Part shown: piece after piece, positions 42,270 to 51,235 of the stretch
Layout of the letters: every line of letters starts with the position of its first letter
How positions within the stretch are numbered: the first letter of the stretch is position 1
Origin: Catellatospora methionotrophica
GTDB taxonomy: Bacteria > Actinomycetota > Actinomycetes > Mycobacteriales > Micromonosporaceae
Assembly (NCBI RefSeq): GCF_011297335.1
Contig: NZ_JAAOTJ010000010.1
Coordinates: forward strand, 186,001-250,000
Direction: 5' to 3'
Length of the DNA stretch: 64,000 nucleotides
The notes under the pieces: generated by a model
Told to the model about the DNA's origin: nothing
What the model saw: the letters and a program-made list of their open reading frames with translations, nothing else
Databases searched by the model: none
Translations under genes and position numbers: made by a program

Positions 42270-42707
42270 ATGACCGGCCCGGCCTGCCCGTCAGATGATG
42301 TCCAGATGCGCGCGCGACCTGTGCTGCCCCTGTTCGCCCAGCGCTACAACCGGCTGCTGGACGCGATCCAGCCCGGCGGCGTACGCCACACCGACGAGAT
42401 GGTCGCGCGCGCCGTCGACGTGTCCGCGCAGTACATCGGCATGCTGCGCACCGGCAAGCGCACCAATCCGGGTCACGAGCTGGTCGGCCGGATCGCCGCG
42501 TACTTCGGCGTGGACGTGGCCTACTTCCTCGACCCCGAGCGGGCCGCGCTCGTCGACCGGGAGCTGGAACTGCTCGGCGCGCTGCGCGACACCAAGGTGC
42601 GCCGCCTGCTGCACCGGATGACCGGCCTGTCCCCGGCGAGCCTGGACCTCGCGGCCGAGGTCGTCGAGCGGCTGCGCGTGATGGAGGGCATCGGCGACGA
42701 CCAGTAA
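42270..42707 (+). CDS. EspR-like XRE-family DNA-binding protein
   Basis: A 145-residue protein. The HTH region is FAQRYNRLLDAIQPGGVRHTDEMVARAVDVSAQYIGMLRTGKRTNPGHELVGRIAAYFGVDVAYFLDPE. The second half (ELELLGALRDTKVRRLLHRMTGLSPASLDLAAEVVERLRVMEG) is a helical dimerisation region. The pattern, including RTGKRTNP, is close to mycobacterial EspR, a nucleoid-associated regulator. GGAG lies 5 nt before the ATG at 42270. It follows the globin operon and may regulate it. Confidence 0.85.
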   Translation: MTGPACPSDDVQMRARPVLPLFAQRYNRLLDAIQPGGVRHTDEMVARAVDVSAQYIGMLRTGKRTNPGHELVGRIAAYFGVDVAYFLDPERAALVDRELELLGALRDTKVRRLLHRMTGLSPASLDLAAEVVERLRVMEGIGDDQ

Positions 42708-42783
42708 ACGAACGGTAACCTCCTGGTGGGACACTGGGCCCGCGCCGGACCACCGGCGCGACGGCAGTGATTGAGGCGGTCAC

Positions 42784-43125
42784 GTGGCGGATCACACGGT
42801 GCGCCGGCCCTCCGTCCCGCTGGGGCTGACGGCGAACCTGACGATCGGCGCGGGCGTACACGTGCTCGCGCTGCTCGTCTACGGGACGCTCTCGCTACTG
42901 CGGCTGGAGGGCTGCGACAGGGCCGACGGCCTGGCCGCGGGCTGGGCGCTGGCGGTGCTGCTCGACCTGCTGCTGGGCGGCATCCTGCTGGCCGGTGCGC
43001 TGCGCCGTACGGACGGCAGGCGGTGGGCCGTGCTGGCGGGCTGGGCGCTGAGCCTGGTGCCGTTCGCGGCGCTGGCCGGTGTGGGGATGAACTACCTGGC
43101 GACCCTGCCCGGCGGCTGCGCCTAG
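42784..43125 (+). CDS. Small four-helix membrane protein
   Basis: A 113-residue protein with three or four predicted membrane helices (NLTIGAGVHVLALLVYGTLSLL, LAAGWALAVLLDLLLGGILLAGAL, WAVLAGWALSLVPFAALAGVGM) and two Cys residues (EGCDRADG, GGCA). GTG start. Function unknown. Confidence 0.7.
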   Translation: MADHTVRRPSVPLGLTANLTIGAGVHVLALLVYGTLSLLRLEGCDRADGLAAGWALAVLLDLLLGGILLAGALRRTDGRRWAVLAGWALSLVPFAALAGVGMNYLATLPGGCA

Positions 43126-43249
43126 CGCCCGCGACCGGGAACGCACCGGCGCGGCAGCCGTGGTCGTCACCGCCCTTGCTGACGGCACCGACCGCACGGC
43201 CGCGCTGACCGATGGAATGCTCCACCTGCCGGCGACGTGAATACCATGG

Positions 43250-43450
43250 TTGAAGGGCACCCGGCGGCGGTACGCGGTTGACGCGACCGGTTTGCGGGAA
43301 GTGGACAGCTGGCTGGACCACTTCCGCCGGTTCTGGAACCAGCGCCTGGACACGCTGGGCACCGAACTCGCCCGGGGCCGCCGCGAACGCCGCCCGAGTG
43401 AACGATCCGACGAGGAGAAACCCGATGCAGGACATCACCGAGCAGCTTGA
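43250..43450 (+). pseudogene. Truncated ArsR-family regulator, C-terminus only
   Basis: The frame RRRYAVDATGLREVDSWLDHFRRFWNQRLDTLGTELARGRRERR matches the C-terminal end of ArsR regulators that sit upstream of SRPBCC genes. A stop codon lies 10 bp upstream of a TTG, and no HTH is found in the preceding 125 bp in any frame. It overlaps the SRPBCC start. An intact version of the same pair is at 13330-14192. Confidence 0.6.
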
Positions 43451-44042
43451 GGCGATCCGGCGCGAGGTCGCCCGGCGCGGCGGCGACTCCGGCGAGACCG
43501 TTGCCGTGCTGGTCAGGCGCACCTACCAGGCTGACGCCGCCGACGTCTGGGACGCGATCACCAACCCCGACCGCCTGCCGCGCTGGTTCGCGCCCGTCAG
43601 CGGCGACTTCCGCGAGGGCGGCAGCTTCCAGGTGGAGAACATGGCCTCCGGCGAGATCCTCCAGTGCCGCCCGCCGAAGCTGCTGCGCATGACCTACGGC
43701 GGCCCCACCAGCATCGTCGAGGTGCGCCTGGCCGCGTCCGGCGCGGACGCCACCGACCTGGAGGTCGAGCACACCGTGCCGGTCGCGATGGCGGGCAGCG
43801 GCGCGGGCGCCCTCTACGTCGGCCCCGGTTGGGACCAGGGCCTGCTCATGCTCGCCCGCCACCTTGCCGGCGACACCACCGAAGACCCCCTCGCCGACCA
43901 GAACTCCCTGCCCGGCCAGGAGTTCTCCCGCCGCTCGATCCAGGCCTGGGCCGATGCCATCCGCGCCTCCGGCACCGCCACCGAGGACGAGATCAACGCC
44001 TCCGTGACCGCCGCCGCCACCCACTTCGCCCCCGACCTCTGA
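43425..44042 (+). CDS. SRPBCC (AHSA1-like) domain protein
   Basis: A 205-residue protein: TVAVLVRRTYQADAADVWDAITNPDRLPRWFAPVSGDFREGGSFQVENMASGEILQCRPPKLLRMTYGG is a START-like SRPBCC domain. A C-terminal helical tail follows (FSRRSIQAWADAIRASGTATEDEINASVTAAATHF). GAGGAG lies 8 nt before the ATG at 43425. Its former ArsR partner is truncated, so expression may now be unregulated. Confidence 0.88.
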   Translation: MQDITEQLEAIRREVARRGGDSGETVAVLVRRTYQADAADVWDAITNPDRLPRWFAPVSGDFREGGSFQVENMASGEILQCRPPKLLRMTYGGPTSIVEVRLAASGADATDLEVEHTVPVAMAGSGAGALYVGPGWDQGLLMLARHLAGDTTEDPLADQNSLPGQEFSRRSIQAWADAIRASGTATEDEINASVTAAATHFAPDL

Positions 44043-44062
44043 CGCTTCACCGTTCACGCCGG

Positions 44063-44458
44063 TCAAGGCCTTCGGGACAGGTCGAGCCAGTAGTCGGTGG
44101 CTTCCAGCCAGATCAGGCGGGTAGGGCCCGCATCGGCTAGCACCCAGACCTGGGGGTCCCGCAGGGCGCGCAGCGCCGCCGGGGTCATCGGATCGCCGCA
44201 CTGCCAGCCGTCGCGGTAGTACGGCTCGCGTACCGCGATCCAGCCGCGCTCGACCACGTCGGCGACGATGTCGGCGAAGCGCGGCACGAGAGCGAGCCGA
44301 TCGCCGTACGTCAGTGTCGAAGGCTGGTGCCCGCGGCCGACGGGCAGCCGGTTGGCGAGCAGGTCCCACTCGCCGATCACGTGGCGCAGCTCGCCCTCCT
44401 CGGCGGCGACGTGCATGACGGCCACTTGCTCCAACGTGAGTTCCTCCCACACTGTCAC
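44063..44458 (-). CDS. Hypothetical protein
   Basis: A 131-residue acidic protein (MTVWEELTLEQVAVMHVAAEEGELRHVIGEWDLLANRL ... VWVLADAGPTRLIWLEATDYWLDLSRR), rich in Trp. GTG start at 44458. It is convergent with the SRPBCC gene. No family recognised. Confidence 0.6.
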   Translation of the reverse strand: MTVWEELTLEQVAVMHVAAEEGELRHVIGEWDLLANRLPVGRGHQPSTLTYGDRLALVPRFADIVADVVERGWIAVREPYYRDGWQCGDPMTPAALRALRDPQVWVLADAGPTRLIWLEATDYWLDLSRRP

Positions 44459-44510
44459 CGGGTCATGCTGACATCCGGCAGTCGGTCCCGCTCGCCCCGC
44501 CCGAATCGCA

Positions 44511-44575
44511 ATAGACGCTGGCCTATCTAGATGACTTTTTGAAGATTAAATTCATCTAGATAGGCCAGCGTCTAT
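44511..44575. repeat. Perfect inverted repeat, GACGCTGGCCTATC family, copy 1
   Basis: 24-bp perfect arms (44511-44534 and 44552-44575, core GACGCTGGCCTATCTAGATG) surround a 17-nt AT-rich loop containing a T-run. The second copy is at 58941-58999 with TA changed to CG in both arms. It lies upstream of the hypothetical gene at 44063 and the beta-helix gene, so it is not simply a terminator of either. Confidence 0.8.
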
Positions 44576-44741
44576 GGTGGGGGTGGTGGGTGGGGCGGGT
44601 CACGGGGTGGATGGTCGGTGCTAAGCGGGGCGAGGTGCGACCAAGGCTGCTGTTCCGAGCAAACCGGGATCGATGTATCGGTGTCCACAACGGAGATTTC
44701 CAGAACGAGTCCGCTCCGCTACGCTCCAGAGGATCCGTCCG

Positions 44742-44808
44742 GAGAGCGCTCTCTCTGACATCGCACTTTCCTTGTCACGCCTACCTCGCATAGGCGGAGA
44801 GCGCTGTC
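44742..44808 (+). promoter_or_regulatory. Two LacI-type operators upstream of secreted beta-helix gene
   Basis: GAGAGCGCTCTC at 44742-44753 is a perfect palindrome of LacI/CebR type. A near copy, GAGAGCGCTGTC, lies at 44797-44808. Centres are 55 bp apart, 40 bp or more before the start codon. The arrangement suggests sugar-responsive control of the secreted protein. Confidence 0.6.
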
Positions 44809-44848
44809 ACCGTGCGGTCCCAGTCCCAGCAGAGAGGACCTGCACTCC

Positions 44849-46750
44849 ATGATGAGCACGAGTCCCGGCGGTGTCGGCACGGCACCGTCCCCGGGCCGCC
44901 GCGCCGTACGCCGGAAGGTGTCGTTCGGTCTGACGGCGGCACTCGCCGCCGCAGTGGTGGTCGTCGGCTCCACCGGCCCCGCCGCCGCGGCGACCGCACC
45001 GTCCGCGGCCGCGCCGAACTTCGGCGCGAACGTCACCGTCTTCGACCCGAGCATGCCGGTCAGCCAGATCCAGGCGACCCTGGACGCGGTGCACACGGCA
45101 CAGGTCGACGCGGAGATGGCCCCCAACCGGTACGCGTTCCTGTTCAAGCCGGGCACCTACGGCACCGCCGAGCAGCCGCTGCAGGTGAAGGTGGGCTACT
45201 ACACCGAGATCGCCGGTCTCGGCGCGTCGCCGACCGACGTGGTGATCAACGGCAAGGTCGAGGTCTACAACCGCTGCCTGGCCGACGGCGGCACCAGCAA
45301 CTGCCTCGCGCTGGTCAACTTCTGGCGGACCCTGTCCAACCTGACGATCAACGTCAACTCGGCGGGGCAGGACGGCTGCCGCGGCTCGGCGAACTTCTGG
45401 GGGGTGTCGCAGGCGGTCTCCATGCGCCGGCTCAACATCACCGGGGCGAACCTGTCGCTGATGGACTACTGCACCGCCGGTCCGCAGTACGCCAGTGGCG
45501 GTTTCATCGCCGACTCGAAGCTGCCGTTCGTGGTCAGCGGGTCGCAGCAGCAGTGGCTGACCCGTAACAGCCAGGTCGACGGCTGGTCCAACGGCGTGTG
45601 GAACCAGGTGTTCAGCGGTGTGGTCGGCGCCCCGACCGACGAGGCGTTCCCGAACCCGCCGTACACCACGCTGGCCACCACCCCGGTCAGCCGGGAGAAG
45701 CCGTACCTGTTCGTGGACGCGCAGGGTAAGTACCAGGTGCGCGTGCCGTCGGCGCGGTTCGACACCAGCGGCGTCTCCTGGGCCGACGGGATGACCCCGG
45801 GCCGCACCGTGCCGCTGAGCGACTTCTACGTCGCCAAGCCGGGCGACTCGGTCACGAAGATCAACGTCGCGCTCGCGCTCGGCAAGCACCTGCTGCTGAC
45901 GCCGGGCGTGTACGACATCGCCCGCAGCATCGAGGTCTGGCGCCCCGACACCGTGGTGCTGGGCCTGGGCCAGGCGACGCTGACCGCCGTCAACGGGTCG
46001 GTGCCGCTCGACGTCGCCGACGTGCCCGGCGTCATCATCGCGGGCGTCACCATCGACGCCGGCCTGAAGGAGTCGCCGGTGCTGCTGCGCGTCGGCCGCA
46101 AGTTCAACCTGCTGCGCTGGTCGAACCCGAACAACCCGACCACCCTGTCGGACGTGTACTTCCGCGTCGGCGGCCCGCACATCGGCAAGACCGACACCGC
46201 GCTGCAGGTCAACAGCAACAACGTGCTCATCGACCACACCTGGGTGTGGCGCGGCGACCACGGCGTGGAGGGCTTCACCGACACCGAGCGGTGGAACACC
46301 AACACCGGCCGGTACGGCGCTGTCATCAACGGTGACGACGTCAACGCCAACGGGCTGTTCGTCGAGCACTTCCAGAAGTACAACACCGTCTGGAACGGCG
46401 AGCGCGGCCGCACCATCCTGTACCAGAACGAGCTGCCCTACGACCCGCCGACGCAGGCCGACTGGATGAACGGCGACGTCGAAGGCTATGCGGGTTACAA
46501 GGTAGGCGACCACGTGCGCACCCACACCCTCTACGGCGGCGGCGTGTACGTGTTCAACCAGAACAACCCGTCCATCCACACCGAGAACGGCTTCGAGGTG
46601 CCGAACCGGCCCGGTGTGCAGCTGCACCACGTCATGACGGTCAACCTCAGCGCCGGCATCATCGACCACGTGGTCAACGGTCTCGGCGACCCGGCCGACA
46701 CGACGCGCATCGGCTCGCCGGTGTACGTCAACCAGTACCCGGCTCCGTAA
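44849..46750 (+). CDS. Secreted right-handed beta-helix (pectate-lyase-like) protein
   Basis: A 633-residue protein. A signal peptide (RRAVRRKVSFGLTAALAAAVVVVGSTGPAAAA, possibly Tat-type) precedes a long repetitive beta-helix: PNFGANVTVFDPSMPVSQIQATLDAV, YAFLFKPGTYGTAEQPLQVKVGYYTEIAGLG, TDTALQVNSNNVLIDHTWVWRGDHG, NGDDVNANGLFVEHFQKYNTVWNGERGRTILYQNELPYDPP. These blocks are shared by a family of secreted actinobacterial proteins often labelled coagulation factor 5/8 or adenylyl cyclase without support. The fold fits polysaccharide binding or cleavage. LacI-like operators lie upstream; a terminator follows. Confidence 0.82.
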   Translation: MMSTSPGGVGTAPSPGRRAVRRKVSFGLTAALAAAVVVVGSTGPAAAATAPSAAAPNFGANVTVFDPSMPVSQIQATLDAVHTAQVDAEMAPNRYAFLFKPGTYGTAEQPLQVKVGYYTEIAGLGASPTDVVINGKVEVYNRCLADGGTSNCLALVNFWRTLSNLTINVNSAGQDGCRGSANFWGVSQAVSMRRLNITGANLSLMDYCTAGPQYASGGFIADSKLPFVVSGSQQQWLTRNSQVDGWSNGVWNQVFSGVVGAPTDEAFPNPPYTTLATTPVSREKPYLFVDAQGKYQVRVPSARFDTSGVSWADGMTPGRTVPLSDFYVAKPGDSVTKINVALALGKHLLLTPGVYDIARSIEVWRPDTVVLGLGQATLTAVNGSVPLDVADVPGVIIAGVTIDAGLKESPVLLRVGRKFNLLRWSNPNNPTTLSDVYFRVGGPHIGKTDTALQVNSNNVLIDHTWVWRGDHGVEGFTDTERWNTNTGRYGAVINGDDVNANGLFVEHFQKYNTVWNGERGRTILYQNELPYDPPTQADWMNGDVEGYAGYKVGDHVRTHTLYGGGVYVFNQNNPSIHTENGFEVPNRPGVQLHHVMTVNLSAGIIDHVVNGLGDPADTTRIGSPVYVNQYPAP

Positions 46751-46766
46751 CACCGGCACCATCCAC

Positions 46767-46802
46767 CGCGGCCGGCCGGAGCGACAGCTCCGGCCGGCCG
46801 CG
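46767..46802 (+). terminator. Hairpin after beta-helix gene
   Basis: A perfect 16-bp stem (GCGGCCGGCCGGAGC and complement plus one C-G pair) with a 4-nt GACA loop, 16 bp after the stop codon. Confidence 0.8.
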
Positions 46803-46823
46803 CGCGCACTAGCATCTGGCGGC

Positions 46824-49800
46824 ATGACGTCGGTGAGTGAGCAGGTGCGGGCCGCGGTGCGGCGGGGCGACCTCGGCTGGCTGACGGGCCACCTCGGCGC
46901 GGGCGGCTTCCCGCCGGGCGAGCTGCCGGTCAGCGTGCGTCTCGTATGGCTGCGGGCCGAGATCGCCGACGCGCCGTCGACGGTTCAGGGACAAACCGGG
47001 GAACTGCTGTACCAGGCGGTGGCCGGGATCGCCGCCGTCGACACCGACCTGCTGGACGAGCTGATCGGCGAGCTGGTCGCCGGTGGTGACCTGGTGCTGC
47101 ACCGCGAGGCGCTGCGGCTGGCCCGCGAGGGGCTGCGCGCCGCACTGCTGGCCCCGGCCCGTGCCCGCGAGCACCTCACCGGGCTGCTGGCGTCGCCGAG
47201 CGTGGCCGTGCCGGTGCTCCGTGAGCTGGCCGAGCCGTGGGCGGCACTCGCCGCCGTCGGGCCGGAAAGGCTCCGGACGCTGCTGACCGCCGACGCGCCC
47301 GAGACCGCCGACGCGGCGATCGCCGTCGCGGCCCGGCACGGACACGGTGACCTCCTCCGGGACGTCGTCGCCGACGAGGCGATGCCGCCCGCGACGCGGC
47401 AGCAGGCGATGCGGGCCCTGGGTGAGCTGGCCGCACACGAGGACGTCGGCGCGCTGGCCGCTTACGCCGCCACCGATCCGCTGCTGCTCGCCGCACCCAC
47501 GATCGCCTGCCTGCGGGCGATGCACCGGCGCGGCCACTTCCCGGCCGCCGCCGACGCCGAAGCGGTCGTGGGGCTGGCGCTCGCCGACCACAGCGTGCCC
47601 TCCACCGACGTGGCCACGATCGTGTTCACGTGCCGAGGTGCGGCGTTCGACGCGCTGCTCGCCGCCGAAGCCGCCGACGACTCCTGGCCGCGTCGCTTGG
47701 ACCTGCTCGTCGACCTCGCCCGCCAGGGCGGCGGTGACCTGCCGGTCGGCGAGGCGATCACCGGCCTGCTCGCCGGGGCCGCGCGTCCCGAGCCGTTGCT
47801 GGCCGCGATCCGGGCGCTGCGTCACGTGCCTGCCGAGGCGTCGGTCCTGGAGATGCTGCCCCGCACACCGGGAGCGGCACTGCGCACGCTGGAGGCGATC
47901 GGCGGCCCGCGGACGGCGGCCGTGCTGTGGCAGGGACTCGGCCTGCCCGACGGCGACGCCGTCAGTGTCATGGCGCCCCACCTGTGGCCGGTCCGCGACC
48001 AGGCCCTGGAGCTGCTGTGGCATCTCGTCGACGATCCCCGCCGCCGTACCGTGATCGTGTCCCGGCTCAACCCCCGCGACGTGCCGCGCCGCATCGCGGC
48101 CGACCTCGGCGCGCCCGACCGCCGGGAGCTGGCCCTGCTCGCCGCCGGGTTCGCCGAGGACGACCCGGTGCAGGCGCTGCTCAGCCTGGCCCGGCAGGGC
48201 GACACGGCGACCCTGCCGACCATCGCCGACCTGCTGCTGCGGATCGTGGCAGACCTGGCGGCGTCGGGTGAGCCGAGTGGCCCCGCGTCACCGTGGCCGC
48301 CCAAGGCGCAGCACCCGGACGTCCCGCCGTCCGGTGAGCCCTCGGTGCCGGACGAGGTCGTGGACGCGATCCAGGCACTCGGCGAACGCCTGCGCGAGCG
48401 CGGCAAGCTGCGCCCGTTCTGCCTGCGCGAGGCCGCCGACGCCGCCGAGGCGGGCCGTGCGCTGCTCGCGACGACGGCACTGGACCTGCTCGACCGCCCC
48501 GGCCTGTCCGGCGGCGAGCAGGCCGCACTGCTCGTCCTGCTGCGACGGGTGCCGTACGCGGGCACCCGCGCACGGGTGCACCGGCTGCTGCGCCACCGCG
48601 ACCGCCACGTACGCAAGCACGTGATCGCGCTGCTGGCCGCCGACACCACCGGCGGGGACGCCGAAGCGCTGTCGGCGAGCCTGATCACGCTGGTCACCGC
48701 CCCTGACCGGGAGACCGTCCGGCAGGCGCTGCTCGCCCTCGGTCACGTCCGGGCCCACTGGGCGGCACCGGTGATCGCGGCGGCACTGGACCACCCCGTC
48801 ATGAACATCAAGAAGACCGCCGCGGACGTACTGGTCCACGCCGGCACCCCGGCCACGGTGCCCGAGCTGCTGTTCTGGCTCGGCCGCCACGACAATCCCG
48901 GCCTGCGCGCGAGCCTGATCAGGGCGTTGCGAGCGATCCTCGGCGACGCCTACACCGCGACCGTCCTGGCGGCGGCCGAGCAGTCCGACGACGAGCGGAG
49001 CCGGGAACTGCTGCTACGCGGCCTGGACGGTGTCCCGTCGGCGCGGGCGGTCGGCGCTCTGGCGCGGCAGGGCTCACCGGTCGCGCCGGTGCTGCTGGCG
49101 CTGATCGCCGCACAGCAGGTCAGGCTCGCCTGCGGAACCGTAGGCGACCTGGCGGCGCAGTTCGCGGCACACGGCATCGCGGCACCGGCCGCGCCGCCGC
49201 CCGCCGGGCCGTCCGACGAGGACATCGCCACGCTCGTGCGCGACGGCTGGGACACCGCTGCCGCGCTGCGGATCGTGAGCAGCCACACGCGGCAGCCCGA
49301 GCACCTGCGCGCACTGGACGAACCGCGCGGCGTCGCGGCGGGCCGGGCACACCGGTCCGCCCAGCTGCGTCCGATGCTGGCCGACTGGCTCCGGCTGGCC
49401 GCCGACGAACCGGCCCTACGGCCCGCGACGCTGCGGCTCACCCTGCGGCTCTGCCCCGCCCCGTGGCCGTCCGACGAGCTGAAGCTCTTGGGCCGGTCGG
49501 CCCGGACCCTGGTGGCGGCCCTCGCCGATGCCACGGGCGACGACCGGGACGATCTGCTCGCGGTCCTCGAAGCGGTCGCGCCGACGCTGCCACGCACCCA
49601 GGCGGTCGACCTGGCGGCCCGGCTGCGCGCGTTGCCGCCCACCGCCGCTGGGAAACGGTCGGCGCTGCCCGTGCTGCGCGGGTGCGGCGCGGTGCTGACC
49701 CGCGCCGACGTGGAGCAGGCCCTGGCCGGGGCGCGGCTCGGTGCCGACCCGTGGCGCGGCGAGACCGCCGTGCTGCGCGACGCCTTCGCCATCACCGCCA

Positions 49801-51233
49801 CTCCCGGGACCGGCGAAGCCGCGGCCTGGCGGCGCGGGCTCGAAGCGGCCGTACGCACCACCGAGGCGCTCGGTGCCTTCCGGGCCGGTGACGACGGCAC
49901 GGTCCCGTCCCGCCACCGGCTCGACGCTCTGATCGACCTGTTTCCCGCCGCGCACCGTGACGCCCGCGACGCGCTGCTGGACTGGATGGAGACCCTCCAG
50001 CCGGTCGGCGCACCGCCCTGGACCATCGCCGAGGACGCCCGCCGGCCCGTTCCCGCGCCACGGGCACCGCGCGACGGCGATCTCGACCAGCCACGCTCGG
50101 CCGCACAGCGTGACCGCCTGCTCGCGATGCTCGACGGCGCGGACGCGGGCCGCCGCGACACGGCGGCCACGGCACTGCTTACCTGGCCCGAACCCGAGAC
50201 GGCCCGCGCTGTGCTGCGCGCGTACCTGCGCGGAAGCGTCGACGTCACCGTCCGTGTCGACCTGGCACGGGCCCTGGCCACCATCGATGAGGCCGAACTG
50301 CGGACCCTGGCCTCCGGCAGCGACACCGGACGGGAGCGCATCGCCGCTGCGGCTCTCCACCTCGACGCTCCGGACCTGCACCGCCTCATTGCGCTGCTGG
50401 TGCACTCGTGGGAGAACGGCGGGCCCGCGACGCGCGCGGCGGCCGCGCAGGCGCTGGGGCGGGTGCCCGACGCCGTCGCCCAGAATCTCGGCGGACGCCT
50501 GTACGCCGGAGCCTGGGGTCTTCTCGATCTGATCGCCGGACGGACCCTGCTGCGCACCCCGGCGCTGGTCGAGACGGTCCGGCGGCTGCGGGCCGAGGGG
50601 CGTGACGACCTCGCCGACAAGCTGACCCTGGTGGACGGCCCGTTGCGCGAGCCCAGCGCGGCCGCCGACGACGCCGCCCGGCTGGCGGCGCTGCGGGAGC
50701 GGCCGACCGTGGAGCCCGCACCGCCCGGACCCGCCGGCCACGAGCTGATCTCGCTGATCCGCACCGGCCGTCCCGAACAGGTCCGCCGGGCGCTGACCCG
50801 CCTGGCCGAAGCCCGGGAGGACGACCGCTCCGGCGCGGACCCGGAGTTGGTCGGCCTGCTGGCCGAACTGCTGCATCACCCGGAGACCGGCGTCCGCCTG
50901 CACGCGCATCGCATCGGCCGCAGACTCCTGGATCGCCCGACCCACCTGCGCCATACCGCACTGCTGCTCGGCGACCGCGAGCCCGCCGTGGTCCGGTCGG
51001 CCGTCGAAGCCCTGGGCCACGCGGGGTATCAGGCGGCGATCCCCGAGATCATCGGCCTGCTGGCACACGCCCATCCCTCGATCCGCACCTCCGCGACTCA
51101 GGCTCTGGTCCGGTTCGGGGTTACGGCGACTCCGGCGCTCCGGCACGCGGCCGGGCATGCCCGCCCGGACCGGCGGCACCGCTACGAGACCGTCCTCGCG
51201 CAGATCGCGGAGCAGGAGGAACGGGTCGGCTGA
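46824..51233 (+). CDS. Giant HEAT-repeat (alpha-solenoid) protein
   Basis: A 1469-residue protein made almost wholly of paired amphipathic helices. HEAT/PBS-lyase-type repeats are clear at 625-720 (HRLLRHRDRHVRKHVIALLA; DRETVRQALLALGHVRAH; HPVMNIKKTAADVLVHAGTPATVPEL) and at the C-terminus (HHPETGVRLHAHRIGRRLLDRP; DREPAVVRSAVEALGHAGYQAAIPEIIGLLAHAHPSIRTSATQALVRFG). There is no signal peptide, membrane segment or catalytic motif. The middle (820-1250) is more divergent. It is presumably a cytoplasmic scaffold. It ends 2 bp before the convergent P450 stop. Confidence 0.85.
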   Translation: MTSVSEQVRAAVRRGDLGWLTGHLGAGGFPPGELPVSVRLVWLRAEIADAPSTVQGQTGELLYQAVAGIAAVDTDLLDELIGELVAGGDLVLHREALRLAREGLRAALLAPARAREHLTGLLASPSVAVPVLRELAEPWAALAAVGPERLRTLLTADAPETADAAIAVAARHGHGDLLRDVVADEAMPPATRQQAMRALGELAAHEDVGALAAYAATDPLLLAAPTIACLRAMHRRGHFPAAADAEAVVGLALADHSVPSTDVATIVFTCRGAAFDALLAAEAADDSWPRRLDLLVDLARQGGGDLPVGEAITGLLAGAARPEPLLAAIRALRHVPAEASVLEMLPRTPGAALRTLEAIGGPRTAAVLWQGLGLPDGDAVSVMAPHLWPVRDQALELLWHLVDDPRRRTVIVSRLNPRDVPRRIAADLGAPDRRELALLAAGFAEDDPVQALLSLARQGDTATLPTIADLLLRIVADLAASGEPSGPASPWPPKAQHPDVPPSGEPSVPDEVVDAIQALGERLRERGKLRPFCLREAADAAEAGRALLATTALDLLDRPGLSGGEQAALLVLLRRVPYAGTRARVHRLLRHRDRHVRKHVIALLAADTTGGDAEALSASLITLVTAPDRETVRQALLALGHVRAHWAAPVIAAALDHPVMNIKKTAADVLVHAGTPATVPELLFWLGRHDNPGLRASLIRALRAILGDAYTATVLAAAEQSDDERSRELLLRGLDGVPSARAVGALARQGSPVAPVLLALIAAQQVRLACGTVGDLAAQFAAHGIAAPAAPPPAGPSDEDIATLVRDGWDTAAALRIVSSHTRQPEHLRALDEPRGVAAGRAHRSAQLRPMLADWLRLAADEPALRPATLRLTLRLCPAPWPSDELKLLGRSARTLVAALADATGDDRDDLLAVLEAVAPTLPRTQAVDLAARLRALPPTAAGKRSALPVLRGCGAVLTRADVEQALAGARLGADPWRGETAVLRDAFAITATPGTGEAAAWRRGLEAAVRTTEALGAFRAGDDGTVPSRHRLDALIDLFPAAHRDARDALLDWMETLQPVGAPPWTIAEDARRPVPAPRAPRDGDLDQPRSAAQRDRLLAMLDGADAGRRDTAATALLTWPEPETARAVLRAYLRGSVDVTVRVDLARALATIDEAELRTLASGSDTGRERIAAAALHLDAPDLHRLIALLVHSWENGGPATRAAAAQALGRVPDAVAQNLGGRLYAGAWGLLDLIAGRTLLRTPALVETVRRLRAEGRDDLADKLTLVDGPLREPSAAADDAARLAALRERPTVEPAPPGPAGHELISLIRTGRPEQVRRALTRLAEAREDDRSGADPELVGLLAELLHHPETGVRLHAHRIGRRLLDRPTHLRHTALLLGDREPAVVRSAVEALGHAGYQAAIPEIIGLLAHAHPSIRTSATQALVRFGVTATPALRHAAGHARPDRRHRYETVLAQIAEQEERVG

Positions 51234-51235
51234 GG

